Shown: positions 25,174 through 35,015 of the stretch, piece by piece
How positions within the stretch are numbered: the first letter of the stretch is position 1
Layout: each line of letters begins with the position of its first letter
Origin: Pseudomonas mucidolens
GTDB taxonomy: Bacteria; Pseudomonadota; Gammaproteobacteria; Pseudomonadales; Pseudomonadaceae
Reading direction: 5' to 3'
Assembly (NCBI RefSeq): GCF_900106045.1
Contig: NZ_LT629802.1
Location: forward strand, 186,001-250,000
DNA length: 64,000 nt
Notes under the pieces: model-generated
Databases searched by the model: none
What the model saw: only the letters and a program-made list of their open reading frames with translations
What the model was told of the DNA's origin: nothing
Program-made: the position numbers and the translations under genes

Positions 25174-26364
25174 ATGTTCGAACTCGTAGACAACATCCCC
25201 GCCAGCCCGGTCATCAAAGTGATCGGCGTCGGCGGTGGCGGCGGCAACGCTGTCAACCATATGGTCAAGAGCAACATTGAAGGCGTTGAATTCATCTGCG
25301 CCAACACTGATGCCCAGGCCCTCAAAAGCATCGGTGCACGCACCATCCTGCAATTGGGCACAGCGGTGACCAAGGGCCTGGGTGCAGGCGCCAATCCGGA
25401 GGTCGGCCGTCAAGCCGCGCTGGAAGACCGCGAGCGCATCGCGGAAGTACTGCAGGGCACCAACATGGTGTTCATCACCACCGGCATGGGCGGTGGCACC
25501 GGTACTGGTGCTGCGCCGATCATTGCCGAAGTGGCCAAGGAAATGGGGATCCTCACCGTTGCGGTGGTGACCCGTCCGTTCCCGTTCGAAGGCCGCAAGC
25601 GCATGCAGATCGCCGATGAAGGCATCCGTCTGCTGTCCGAAAGCGTCGACTCGTTGATCACCATCCCCAACGAGAAGCTGCTGACCATCCTCGGCAAGGA
25701 CGCCAGCCTGCTGTCGGCTTTTGCCAAGGCTGACGATGTACTGGCCGGTGCCGTTCGCGGTATCTCCGACATCATCAAGCGTCCGGGCATGATCAACGTC
25801 GACTTTGCCGACGTCCGTACCGTGATGAGCGAAATGGGCATGGCGATGATGGGCACTGGCTGCGCCAGCGGTCCGAACCGTGCACGTGAAGCCACTGAAG
25901 CGGCAATCCGCAACCCGTTGCTGGAAGATGTGAACCTGCAAGGTGCTCGCGGCATTCTGGTGAACATCACCGCCGGTCCGGACCTGTCCCTGGGTGAGTA
26001 CTCCGACGTGGGTAGCATCATCGAGGCGTTCGCTTCCGAGCACGCGATGGTCAAGGTCGGTACCGTTATCGATCCGGACATGCGCGACGAGCTGCACGTG
26101 ACCGTGGTGGCCACTGGCCTGGGCGCAAAAATCGAGAAGCCTGTGAAGGTCATCGACAATACCGTCCACACCAACCAAGCCACGGCCGCCGCTCCAGCAC
26201 CTGCTCGCCAGGAACTGCCGTCGGTGAACTATCGTGACCTGGATCGTCCGACCGTGATGCGCAATCAGGCTCAGGCCGGTGCTGCTGCCTCCCGTAGCCC
26301 GAATCCGCAAGATGATCTGGATTATCTGGACATCCCGGCATTCTTGCGTCGTCAGGCCGATTAA
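25174..26364 (+). CDS. ftsZ: Cell division GTPase FtsZ
   Basis: 396 aa. It has the tubulin signature GGGTGTGAAP (about 106-115), the N-terminal GVGGGGGNAVNHMV, the T7 loop with NVDFADVRTVM, and a variable linker. The C-terminal peptide DYLDIPAFLRRQAD binds FtsA and ZipA. A strong ribosome site (aaaggagaggg) precedes the ATG. FtsZ forms the division ring. Confidence 0.98.
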   Translation: MFELVDNIPASPVIKVIGVGGGGGNAVNHMVKSNIEGVEFICANTDAQALKSIGARTILQLGTAVTKGLGAGANPEVGRQAALEDRERIAEVLQGTNMVFITTGMGGGTGTGAAPIIAEVAKEMGILTVAVVTRPFPFEGRKRMQIADEGIRLLSESVDSLITIPNEKLLTILGKDASLLSAFAKADDVLAGAVRGISDIIKRPGMINVDFADVRTVMSEMGMAMMGTGCASGPNRAREATEAAIRNPLLEDVNLQGARGILVNITAGPDLSLGEYSDVGSIIEAFASEHAMVKVGTVIDPDMRDELHVTVVATGLGAKIEKPVKVIDNTVHTNQATAAAPAPARQELPSVNYRDLDRPTVMRNQAQAGAAASRSPNPQDDLDYLDIPAFLRRQAD

Positions 26365-26415
26365 TGGAATGTATCAGGGCTATGAAGGTGATTGGTGTTC
26401 AGCAAAGGTCTGGTC

Positions 26416-26424
26416 TGCTATTAT
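26416..26424 (+). promoter_or_regulatory. Candidate extended -10 promoter for lpxC
   Basis: TGC-TATTAT at 26416-26424 fits an extended -10 element. It lies in the 112-bp gap after ftsZ, 52 bp before the lpxC ATG. No convincing -35 at standard spacing is visible (TTGGTG at 26392 is 21 bp away). Confidence 0.4.
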
Positions 26425-26440
26425 CGCCAGCCTTTGTTGA

Positions 26441-27388
<948 letters not shown>

Positions 27389-27414
27389 GTAACAACTCTC
27401 TTTCTTTAGTTTTT

Positions 27415-27442
27415 AAAGGCTGCCTTCGGGTGGCCTTTTTTT
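27415..27442 (+). terminator. Rho-independent terminator after lpxC
   Basis: aaaggctgcc and ggtggccttt pair through ten positions (two of them G-U) around a ttcg tetraloop, followed by a run of T. It ends the dcw transcript and precedes a convergent gene. Confidence 0.85.
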
Positions 27443-27461
27443 CGTTCCGGATACATCCATA

Positions 27462-28952
27462 TTAGGGGGCTCTGGCGTCAACGGTGCAGTTGCGCCCGGC
27501 ATTTTTCGCTGCATACAACGCCTGGTCGGCACTGAGCAGCAATTGCTCCAGAGAGGGCGGCCCCTGCCTGTCCCAGGTGCTCAAGCCAATACTCACGGTA
27601 ATCGGCCCGTCGCTTCCCGACACCCATGGCAAGTTTTCGATGCGACCGCGCAGATGCTCGGCGATCACTCGGGCGCCCTTGGCGTCGGTATCCGGCAGGA
27701 TCACCGCGAACTCTTCTCCCCCATAACGCGCCGCCAGATCGGCAGGACGGCGGATGTTATTACCGATCACCCGCGCCACGTTGCGCAGCGCGTCGTCACC
27801 GGCCTGATGACCATGACGGTCGTTGAAGGTCTTGAAGTGGTCAACGTCGATCATCAACAGCGCCAAAGGTGCGTTGGAGCGTTGGGCGCGGTCCCATTCC
27901 AGGCGCAACCGCTGGTCCAGGATACGGCGGTTGGCCAGGCCGGTGAGAGCGTCGGTGGCTGCCAGTTCTGACAGGACCTTCTCGGCACGGTAGCGCCGCC
28001 GCAGCTCCAGGCGCAGCATCCAAGTCAGCCATAAAAGGCCGATACACAGTACTCCGGTGGCGCCAGCGGTGAGCCACGCCGCGCGCCTCCATGCCGCGAA
28101 TACGTCGTCGTTGGATAAGGCCACCACCACGATCAAGGGCAATTGTCCGACATTGGTAAAGGTAAAGAGCCGTAACGTGTCGCTGGTCGTGGAGATCGCC
28201 CTGAAGCTGCCACTGCCTTCTTGCAACATGCGTTTGAAGTTGGGGCGGGAACTCAGGTCTTTATCGATCATGTTGCTTTCCAGCATGGGTTGCTGAGCCA
28301 GCAAAATGCCTTGGTTGTTCAACAGGTTGATGGTATTGCCGCTACCGATGGTCAGGCTGCTGAACAACTGGTCGAAATACGCCAGGCGCATGCTCGCCAC
28401 GGCAACGCCGGCAAATTCGCCATTGGGCCCGGCCACCCGGCGGCTGAATGCAATACGCCACACTTGATCGCATTCGCAGTGGATCTTGAACGGGCGGCTG
28501 ATGAACAGTCCCGCCTCGGGATTTTTCAGGTGGATCTGGAAGTAATCGCGGTCGACGAAATTGCGCGGCGTGGGCGTCAGCGTAGAAGAGTCGGCTATCA
28601 CCTGGCCGGCCTTGTCGAGCAGCAGGACTTCCCCCTTGTAGCGGGCCGCGATGGATTGATCGAATTGCAGTTGGTGCCGAATCTCGGCTGGCACTTGCGA
28701 CAAAGCGTTGCCCGCCGCCGTAATCAGCCCTTGCAGCGCCAAGTCATACAGCTCGACGTTACGCAGCACATCTGCATTGATCAGTTGGGTGATGTTGTTG
28801 GTGGAGCGTTGAGCGGTCTGTAACGTGCTGGCATGTTCGCGGATCAGCAGCACGGCGACGATGATCATAATCAACGCGACGGTGATGCCACTGCCCAGAA
28901 TCAACAACAGCTCCGGGCGTGCAGGCAAGTTTTGGGCGCGGCGTTGATTCAT
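27462..28952 (-). CDS. Membrane diguanylate cyclase with periplasmic Cache-type sensor
   Basis: 496 aa. A first membrane helix (about 15-38) is followed by a periplasmic region (about 40-285) with a Cache-like motif (FVDRDYFQIHLKNPEAGLFI), a second helix (about 290-312), and a C-terminal GGDEF domain. The active site is YGGEEF. RPAD five residues before it forms the RxxD inhibitory site, so product feedback is likely. It should make c-di-GMP in response to a periplasmic ligand that cannot be named. c-di-GMP also activates Alg44 of the alginate operon in this window, but a direct link is unproven. Confidence 0.9.
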   Translation of the reverse strand: MNQRRAQNLPARPELLLILGSGITVALIMIIVAVLLIREHASTLQTAQRSTNNITQLINADVLRNVELYDLALQGLITAAGNALSQVPAEIRHQLQFDQSIAARYKGEVLLLDKAGQVIADSSTLTPTPRNFVDRDYFQIHLKNPEAGLFISRPFKIHCECDQVWRIAFSRRVAGPNGEFAGVAVASMRLAYFDQLFSSLTIGSGNTINLLNNQGILLAQQPMLESNMIDKDLSSRPNFKRMLQEGSGSFRAISTTSDTLRLFTFTNVGQLPLIVVVALSNDDVFAAWRRAAWLTAGATGVLCIGLLWLTWMLRLELRRRYRAEKVLSELAATDALTGLANRRILDQRLRLEWDRAQRSNAPLALLMIDVDHFKTFNDRHGHQAGDDALRNVARVIGNNIRRPADLAARYGGEEFAVILPDTDAKGARVIAEHLRGRIENLPWVSGSDGPITVSIGLSTWDRQGPPSLEQLLLSADQALYAAKNAGRNCTVDARAP

Positions 28953-29231
28953 CGGACTGACTTCAGCGGTAACAATGATGGCAGTTTAGTTCGGCGCGTT
29001 GAAAATTAAGTCATTGGCAAAAAAGAAAATTCATCTTCAGAACGTCAATATCAAACCGGTAAACAATCCCAAACGTATCCCACCCTCAAATGGCCAACCT
29101 GACAGCCGTGTCAGCAAACTCGCGACCATTCATACGGCAATGATCAAAGATTCAGGTCGTGCAGGTATACTTCGTGCCAGCGTGACTCGCAATTCGGGTC
29201 CGCGTCACTTTTTGTACTCCCCGGAGCTTTC

Positions 29232-29474
29232 ATGAATTCCCCGACACAACCCCTTGTTGACGCGCTCGAAGCCGTCGAACAAGTCGACGCTGACAGCATA
29301 GAAACAGTCGCGCAAACCGAGATCCCGGCATTCAAGTTTCCATTCAAGCCGGGCGAGCTGGCCGGGGCCAAGAATGCCACCCAGCCTTGGTACAAAAACG
29401 GCGCCAAGAACGGCCACACCAAGTCTCCGGGCATGGCGCCTCCGGGTACTCGCCGCTCGATGGGTAAACGCTGA
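29232..29474 (+). CDS. Small conserved-type hypothetical protein
   Basis: 80 aa from an ATG with a ggag site 7 bp upstream. The N-terminal half is acidic (VDALEAVEQVDADSIE). The C-terminal half is basic and Pro/Gly/Lys-rich (KNGAKNGHTKSPGMAPP, ending RRSMGKR). No signal peptide, membrane segment or known domain is seen. It stands alone between a convergent cyclase gene and a solute-binding protein. The 279 bp before it (28953-29231) show no other gene. Function unknown. Confidence 0.6.
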   Translation: MNSPTQPLVDALEAVEQVDADSIETVAQTEIPAFKFPFKPGELAGAKNATQPWYKNGAKNGHTKSPGMAPPGTRRSMGKR

Positions 29475-29641
29475 GATTAATAAGTCGCACGCTGGATCAG
29501 CTATTGCCTACGGCTTCTGCTGATATTTCTACTTGTAGGCCTACGACCGTTTCTTGAAAGCTTGCACCGTCTCTGCTCCCCCGGCTCTATTCTCCGGGGT
29601 TGGGTGGGGTGAGGTTGGTCTTTCCGGAAAAGGCGTTGCCC

Positions 29642-30424
29642 ATGGCCCTGATAAACATCTGTGTAGTACTTGCCCTAGTGCTTTCGTTGGATGTCGCTAC
29701 GGCCCTTGATCAGCCACGGCGCGAAATCCGTTTTGCCGTCGCCGCGCAATTCCCTCCCTTTCAGAGTCGAAACCCGCAAGGGTGGTTGGTCGGCCTGAAC
29801 ATCGACCTGGGCAGCGCGTTGTGCATGCAACTGAAGGTGCGATGCATCTGGGTTGATCAGGTGGTTGTCGAGAACTTCCCCGCCCTTGAAGCCCGGCAAT
29901 TCGACGCGATCATGGGGATGGCCCCCACGTCCGAACGACGGCGCTGGGTGAGTTTCACCGATAATCTCTACCCGTTCACCACGCGTCTGGTAGCGCGTAG
30001 AAACTCAGGCCTGAGGCCCACCGCAAGCTCGCTCAAGGGCAAACGTGTCGGTGTATTGCTGGGGAGCAATCGCGAAGCCTTTGCCCGGTCGAAGTGGGCG
30101 CCCAAGGGCGTGATCGTCAAGAGCTTCTGGCTCAATGAGGAGTTAGTGCGCAGCCTGGTGGCGGGCGATATCGATGCGACTTTGCAAGGCACCGTGGAGA
30201 TTCGTAATGCGCTGCTCGACACCGACGACGGGTTGGCGTTCGACTTCTTGGGCCCGGCTGTTTCGGCGGAGTTGCTGGGCGACGGTGTGGCGATCGCGGT
30301 GCGCAAGCTCGATACGGCGTTGCGCAATGAACTTAACTGTGCCCTTGCACAGTTGATGCAGTCCGGCGAATACCAGCGGATCATCCAGCCCTATCGCCTT
30401 GAAGCACCGCCCTCTGGGCGTTAA
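29642..30424 (+). CDS. Periplasmic solute-binding protein, family 3 (amino-acid type)
   Basis: 260 aa from the ATG at 29642, which gives a clean signal peptide (about 1-21, ending in ATA); an upstream in-frame GTG at 29600 would bury it. Family-3 binding-protein features are REIRFAVAAQFPPFQ, LVGLNIDLGSALCMQL, FDAIMGMAPTSERR and GKRVGVLLGSNREA. No ABC permease or ATPase gene is adjacent, so it may be an orphan binding protein or serve a sensor. Its stop overlaps the convergent YkgJ-type gene by 4 bp. Confidence 0.85.
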   Translation: MALINICVVLALVLSLDVATALDQPRREIRFAVAAQFPPFQSRNPQGWLVGLNIDLGSALCMQLKVRCIWVDQVVVENFPALEARQFDAIMGMAPTSERRRWVSFTDNLYPFTTRLVARRNSGLRPTASSLKGKRVGVLLGSNREAFARSKWAPKGVIVKSFWLNEELVRSLVAGDIDATLQGTVEIRNALLDTDDGLAFDFLGPAVSAELLGDGVAIAVRKLDTALRNELNCALAQLMQSGEYQRIIQPYRLEAPPSGR

Positions 30425-31167
30425 GCCGCGCGCAACGGGATAAACGCATAGTTGGCCGGCACCTCAGTGGCAATCCGTGCCCCTGCATCCAGTATCTGTT
30501 CGGCAATATCCATTCCCGAGACATGAAACATCCACTCATTGGCCATCGACGGCTGATCAGCCGCCAGCTCCAGCGCCTGGGCAAACGCGCCCATGTCCGG
30601 CAGGTAGGCGGTAAACCCGTCGCCCTTGAGCGCCGTGGTGCGAATACCCAGCAGGGCGCAGACAGCCTCCTTGGCTTGTACGTCATCCCGGTCGGCCTGG
30701 CGTGAATGGCGGATCAATGCCGCCAGCTCCAGATCCATCAACTCGCCGCCCGCGATCAATAACGGGCCCTGTTCCCAGGATTGCGGTGGGCAATCCTTAG
30801 CCGCAGGGTTCAGTGGGATATGCGGGTTGATCTCCATCGGGTAGATGCGACACACCAACGGGCGGCGCTCATAGATGCGGCACAGGTTGTCTTCGTCAAG
30901 ATTCCGGCAGCGCCCTGCGTTGTAGGCGGCAAAGGTGATTGCCACAAACGCTTCGGTGGTGCCGCTGGGCACCACCACCGAACGGCGTTCGGCATGCTCG
31001 CGTTGCTGCGGCGGCAGGCCCAGGCCATTGCCCAGGAAGCCTTCCACCAGGACAATCACATTGCCGCCGTCCGCCGCCCACATCCGGGCTTCATCGAGGG
31101 TCAGGGGTACATGGTGGTCGGTGCAGCATTTGCCGCATCCTACGCAGGAAAAGTGGGTGGAGGTCAT
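30421..31167 (-). CDS. YkgJ-family cysteine-cluster protein
   Basis: 248 aa. Cysteines form the family pattern: SCVGCGKCC at 8-16, then NLCRIYERRPLVCRIYP around 94-110 and a later Cys in KDCPP. Proteins of this family are annotated as putative Fe-S or zinc-binding and their function is unknown. The protein is longer than minimal YkgJ (about 110 aa), with an extra helical C-terminal half. It converges on the solute-binding gene. Confidence 0.85.
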   Translation of the reverse strand: MTSTHFSCVGCGKCCTDHHVPLTLDEARMWAADGGNVIVLVEGFLGNGLGLPPQQREHAERRSVVVPSGTTEAFVAITFAAYNAGRCRNLDEDNLCRIYERRPLVCRIYPMEINPHIPLNPAAKDCPPQSWEQGPLLIAGGELMDLELAALIRHSRQADRDDVQAKEAVCALLGIRTTALKGDGFTAYLPDMGAFAQALELAADQPSMANEWMFHVSGMDIAEQILDAGARIATEVPANYAFIPLRAA

Positions 31168-31273
31168 GGGAGTCTGTCACCAGGCTAGGTCAGAAGGCGC
31201 ATGGGCGCGGTGACGGGTTTACACCTCTGTCCACCGCACGGACCTTGTGCGAAGCAAGTTATGCGCCAGCCTG

Positions 31274-31756
31274 TCAGTCCTTGGTCAGCCGATCGCGCAG
31301 CACAAACACCATGCCCGCACTTTCATACAACTGACGGGCGCGGGTATTCGACTCGCGCACCTTGAGATCGACAAAGGCCTCGCCGCGCTGTTGGAACACC
31401 AGAAAGCTGTGCAACAACAATGCACGCCCCAAGCCTTGCCCCTGGGCCGTGGGGTGAATAGCCAGGCTTTTGATGAAGGCGCTGGTCCAGCATTGCGCTA
31501 CACCCAGAATGCCGTGGGCGTTGCTGGCGATCAGGCATAGTTTCGGGTCGAACTCGGCATCGCTGAGGAACTGTTGGCGCCACTGCTGCAGGCTACCCAC
31601 ACGACCACCGCCTTGTTCTTGCGCCATGCACAGCACCGCGTGGATTGCCGCAGCCCGTGTTTCACGGTAGTGGTCCAGGCTGATGCCAGCCGGCCATTGC
31701 GGCGCGGGGAGGGGGCCAGTGAGGTCGCGGCGCAACAGCTGGAAGTGTTCGACCAT
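31274..31756 (-). CDS. GNAT-family N-acetyltransferase
   Basis: 160 aa with the acetyl-CoA loop HPTAQGQGLGRALLLH (motif A, Q/R-x-x-G-x-G/A) at about 107-122, preceded by a strand SLAI and followed by ESNTRARQLYESAGM (motif B). The substrate is unknown. It lies 3 bp downstream of cheV and is probably co-transcribed with it. Confidence 0.87.
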   Translation of the reverse strand: MVEHFQLLRRDLTGPLPAPQWPAGISLDHYRETRAAAIHAVLCMAQEQGGGRVGSLQQWRQQFLSDAEFDPKLCLIASNAHGILGVAQCWTSAFIKSLAIHPTAQGQGLGRALLLHSFLVFQQRGEAFVDLKVRESNTRARQLYESAGMVFVLRDRLTKD

Positions 31757-31759
31757 CGG

Positions 31760-32662
31760 TTACCGGCCGTGCTGTGGCAGGGACTGCGCTGCCACCACCA
31801 GGCACTTGGTGAGTTCCGGCGAGGAAAATTTCGTCAACACTGCGTTGGCGCCGGACAGACGGGCTTTTTCACTGTTCATCGCGCTGTCCAGCGAGGTATG
31901 CAGCAAGATGTAAAGGTCTTGGAAGTCCGGGGTTTCGCGCAGCGTGCGGGTGAGGGCGTAGCCGTCCATCTCGGACATTTCGATATCGGAGACCAGCACG
32001 TTGATCTGGTCAGCGGTGCCTTGCAGCTCCAGCAGACAGTCGATGGCGTCCTTGGCACTGCGGGCGGTGTGGCATTGCAGGCCGAGGTTGCGCAGCGTGT
32101 GCACTGACTGTTGCAGGGCGACCTGGCTGTCATCCACCACCAGAATCCGTGCATGACCGAGTACTTCCGCTTCTTCCATGGTCAAGTCGGTGGGCGCTAC
32201 TTCGATCGGGGCTGGGGCGATTGCATGGATGACCTTTTCGATATCCAGTACTTGCACCAATGTCCCGTCGACCTGCGTCACGCCGGTGATAAACGCACGA
32301 TTGCCTCCAGAACCGAAAGGCGGTGGACGAATGTCGGTGGTCATGCAATGCACGATCCGGCTCACCGCCTGTACGTGCAGACCCTGCTTGGAGCGGCTGA
32401 TGTCAGTGACAATCAGGCAACCGCCGTCTGGATCTTGCAAAGGCATTTCGCCCAACGCCCGGCTGAGGTCGATCACTGACAACGCGGCACCGCGCAGGGT
32501 GGCGATACCTTTGACGTGCGGGTGGGACTCCGGCAGTTTGGTCAGCGGTGGACAAGGGATGATTTCGCTGACCTTGAGCAGGTTGATCGCCATCAGCTTA
32601 CCGCTGCGCAAGGTAAAGAGCAGCAGCGAAAGGGAGTCTGCGCGGGCTTTGGTGATGGACAT
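31760..32662 (-). CDS. cheV: Chemotaxis coupling protein CheV (CheW-REC)
   Basis: 300 aa from the ATG at 32662, preceded by gaagg; a more distal in-frame start is not needed. A CheW-like domain (about 10-150) contains VSEIIPCPPLTKLPESHPHVKG and LRGAALSVIDL. A C-terminal receiver domain (about 170-295) has the acid pair in ILVVDDSQVA, the phospho-acceptor region NVLVSDIEMSEMDG and lysine in LTKFS. CheV couples chemoreceptors to CheA and can be tuned by phosphorylation. Confidence 0.9.
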   Translation of the reverse strand: MSITKARADSLSLLLFTLRSGKLMAINLLKVSEIIPCPPLTKLPESHPHVKGIATLRGAALSVIDLSRALGEMPLQDPDGGCLIVTDISRSKQGLHVQAVSRIVHCMTTDIRPPPFGSGGNRAFITGVTQVDGTLVQVLDIEKVIHAIAPAPIEVAPTDLTMEEAEVLGHARILVVDDSQVALQQSVHTLRNLGLQCHTARSAKDAIDCLLELQGTADQINVLVSDIEMSEMDGYALTRTLRETPDFQDLYILLHTSLDSAMNSEKARLSGANAVLTKFSSPELTKCLVVAAQSLPQHGR

Positions 32663-32725
32663 GGCAACCTTCAGTGGATCAGCGGGAACACTCTTTAGAG
32701 GGTTATCGACGCGTGCGCGAAAAAC

Positions 32726-32763
32726 TGTAGGAGCGAAGGGGACGCCTGATTCTCGCTCCTGCA
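32726..32763. repeat. Solo REP-like inverted repeat
   Basis: tgtaggagcga (32726-32736) pairs with tcgctcctgca (32753-32763), one mismatch. It shares the GTAGGAGCGA head of the REP elements at 39.8 kb. It lies between the hydroxyacid dehydrogenase and cheV genes. Confidence 0.6.
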
Positions 32764-32784
32764 ACACGTCGGCGGGTCTGTGGA

Positions 32785-33759
32785 CTAGCCTTTCCAAACC
32801 TGCGGATTGACCAAGTCTTGCGGCCGCTCCCCCAGCAACGCGCTGCGCAGATTGTCCAAGGCACGATTGGCCATGGCTTCGCGGGTTTCATTCGTGGCCG
32901 AACCGATATGGGGCAAGGTTACTGCATTGCTCAGTTGGAACAGCGGCGATTCGGCCAAGGGCTCTTGCTCGTACACATCCAGTCCGGCACCGCGAATCCG
33001 CTGGTTTTGCAGGGCTTCGATCAGCGCCGGCTCGTCGACTACCGGGCCACGGGAGATATTCACCAGAATCGCACTGGACTTCATCAGTCCCAGCTCGCGA
33101 TGGCTGATCAAGTGCTTGGTGTTCTCGCTCAACGGCACCACCAGGCAAACGAAGTCCGCCTCGCTCAGCAATTGGTCAAGGTTGCGAAACTGTGCACCCA
33201 GCTCTTGTTCCAGTACCGTCTTGCGGCTGTTGCCGCTGTAGAGGATCGGCATGTTGAAACCCAGGCGTCCGCGCCGGGCGATGGCCGCGCCGATATTGCC
33301 CATGCCGACGATCCCCAGCGTCTTGCCGTGTACATCACAGCCAAACAACGGTGCGCCCACGCTGGCTTTCCATTGCCCGGCCTTGGTCCAGGCGTCCAGC
33401 TCGGCAACCCGGCGGGCGCTGCTCATCAGCAGGGCAAAAGCCAGGTCGGCGGTGCTTTCGGTCAGCACGTCCGGAGTGTTGGTGAGCATGATCCCGCGTT
33501 CATTGAAGTACGCCAGGTCATAGTTGTCGTAGCCCACCGACACGCTGGAGACCACTTCCAGATGGCTCGCGCCTTCAAGCTGTGCCCGTCCCAGCTTGCG
33601 ACCGACGCCGATCAGGCCGTGGGCGTGCGGCAGCGCTTCGTTGAACTGGGCGGCGATATCGCCAAGCTTGGGGTTGGGGGCGATAACGTCGAAATCCTGT
33701 TGCAGGCGTTCGATCATTTCGGGCGTGACACGGCTGAAAGCAAGAACAGTCTTTTTCAT
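32785..33759 (-). CDS. ghrB: D-isomer 2-hydroxyacid dehydrogenase (glyoxylate/hydroxypyruvate or 2-ketogluconate reductase, GhrB-like)
   Basis: 324 aa from the ATG at 33759, the same length as E. coli GhrB. The NAD(P) motif is GIVGMGNIGAAIARRG (about 148-163). Catalytic Arg lies in NISRGPVVDEPAL, Glu in LDVYEQEP and His in LPHIGSATNETREAM. It reduces 2-keto acids with NAD(P)H. Substrate choice between glyoxylate, hydroxypyruvate and 2-ketogluconate cannot be settled from sequence. In-frame starts at 33771 and 33780 are possible but have no better ribosome site. Confidence 0.85.
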   Translation of the reverse strand: MKKTVLAFSRVTPEMIERLQQDFDVIAPNPKLGDIAAQFNEALPHAHGLIGVGRKLGRAQLEGASHLEVVSSVSVGYDNYDLAYFNERGIMLTNTPDVLTESTADLAFALLMSSARRVAELDAWTKAGQWKASVGAPLFGCDVHGKTLGIVGMGNIGAAIARRGRLGFNMPILYSGNSRKTVLEQELGAQFRNLDQLLSEADFVCLVVPLSENTKHLISHRELGLMKSSAILVNISRGPVVDEPALIEALQNQRIRGAGLDVYEQEPLAESPLFQLSNAVTLPHIGSATNETREAMANRALDNLRSALLGERPQDLVNPQVWKG

Positions 33760-33865
33760 CGGGAGCGAACTCATCGGCACGAAGGAATGCCAAGCACGCT
33801 AACATTTATCCCAACGCTGCAAAACTACTCTGTGGCAGCAGGGTGCGGGCTCTGATTTGCAATGC

Positions 33866-34834
33866 CTACAGCGGCAGCCGTACGCTGCCCACATTCCCGC
33901 TCAACTCATACGCAACCAGTTCCGCCTGATGCGCCGCCAGAATTTCCGGCAATGAACCGCGCAGGTATTCCACCCACGTCTTGATCTTCGCATCCAGATA
34001 CTGGCGTGACGGGTAGATGGCGTACAGGTTCAGTTCCTGGGAGCGGTAATTCGGCATCATCCGCACCAGCGTGCCGTTGCGCAGACCTTCGATGGCTGCA
34101 TACACCGGCAACAGGCCAACGCCCATGCCGCTGGTGATCGCGGTCTTCATTGCGTCGGCGGAGTTCACCAGAAAGGGCGAGCTGTTGATGCTGACGCTTT
34201 CCTGGCCGTCGGGGCCATTGAACGCCCACTTGTCCAGCTGGATCACCGGGCTCACCAGGCGCAGGCAAGCATGGTTGAGCAAGTCACTGGGCCGCTGTGC
34301 GCAGCCGTTGGCTTTGACGTAGGCCGGCGAGGCGCAAACGATGCTGTAGGTGATCCCCAGGCGTTGGGACACAAATCCGGAGTCCGGCAGTTCGCTGGCG
34401 AGCACGATGGACACGTCGTAACCCTCGTCCAGCAAGTCCGGCACGCGGTTGGCCAGGGTCAGGTCGAACGTCACGTCTGGGTGAGTGCGGCGATAGCGGG
34501 CGATAGCGTCGATCACAAAATGCTGACCGATACCGGTCATGGTATGCACTTTCAACTGTCCGGCAGGGCGGGCATGGGCGTCGCTGGCCTCGGCCTCGGC
34601 TTCTTCGACATAGGCGAGGATTTGCTCGCAGCGCAACAAATAGCGCTTGCCGGCCTCGGTCAAGGCGATGCGGCGGGTGGTGCGATTGAGCAAGTGGGTT
34701 TGCAGGTGGGCCTCAAGGTTCGAGACCGCGCGCGAGACGTTGGCGGTGGTGGTGTCCAGTTGCGCGGCAGCGGCGGTGAAGCTGCCGGCCTCGGCGACAC
34801 AACTGAAAGCGCGCATGTTTTGCAAAGTGTCCAT
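33866..34834 (-). CDS. LysR-family transcriptional regulator
   Basis: 322 aa. The N-terminal winged helix-turn-helix has MRAFSCVAEAGSFTAAAAQL and VSRAVSNLEAHL, then the linker LLNRTTRRIALTEAG. A periplasmic-binding-like effector domain follows (about 90-300). It is divergent from the four-gene efflux operon starting at 35016, and the 181-bp gap between them holds no gene, so it probably controls that operon, by analogy with E. coli AaeR-aaeXAB. The inducer is unknown. Confidence 0.88.
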   Translation of the reverse strand: MDTLQNMRAFSCVAEAGSFTAAAAQLDTTTANVSRAVSNLEAHLQTHLLNRTTRRIALTEAGKRYLLRCEQILAYVEEAEAEASDAHARPAGQLKVHTMTGIGQHFVIDAIARYRRTHPDVTFDLTLANRVPDLLDEGYDVSIVLASELPDSGFVSQRLGITYSIVCASPAYVKANGCAQRPSDLLNHACLRLVSPVIQLDKWAFNGPDGQESVSINSSPFLVNSADAMKTAITSGMGVGLLPVYAAIEGLRNGTLVRMMPNYRSQELNLYAIYPSRQYLDAKIKTWVEYLRGSLPEILAAHQAELVAYELSGNVGSVRLPL

Positions 34835-35015
34835 GGGGTGTTCTCAGGGGAGATGACAAATTGTGACAGAAAGTTACGCCGTCCAGTGATCCCTACCAAG
34901 GGATTATCGCTTGAACGGTAACAAAGATTCACAGGAATGCCAGCTTATCGGCATCTGCCCCGCCCCCTAGAATTGCGCCACCTACCCGCGTTACCCACCT
35001 CAGGAATTCGCCGCA

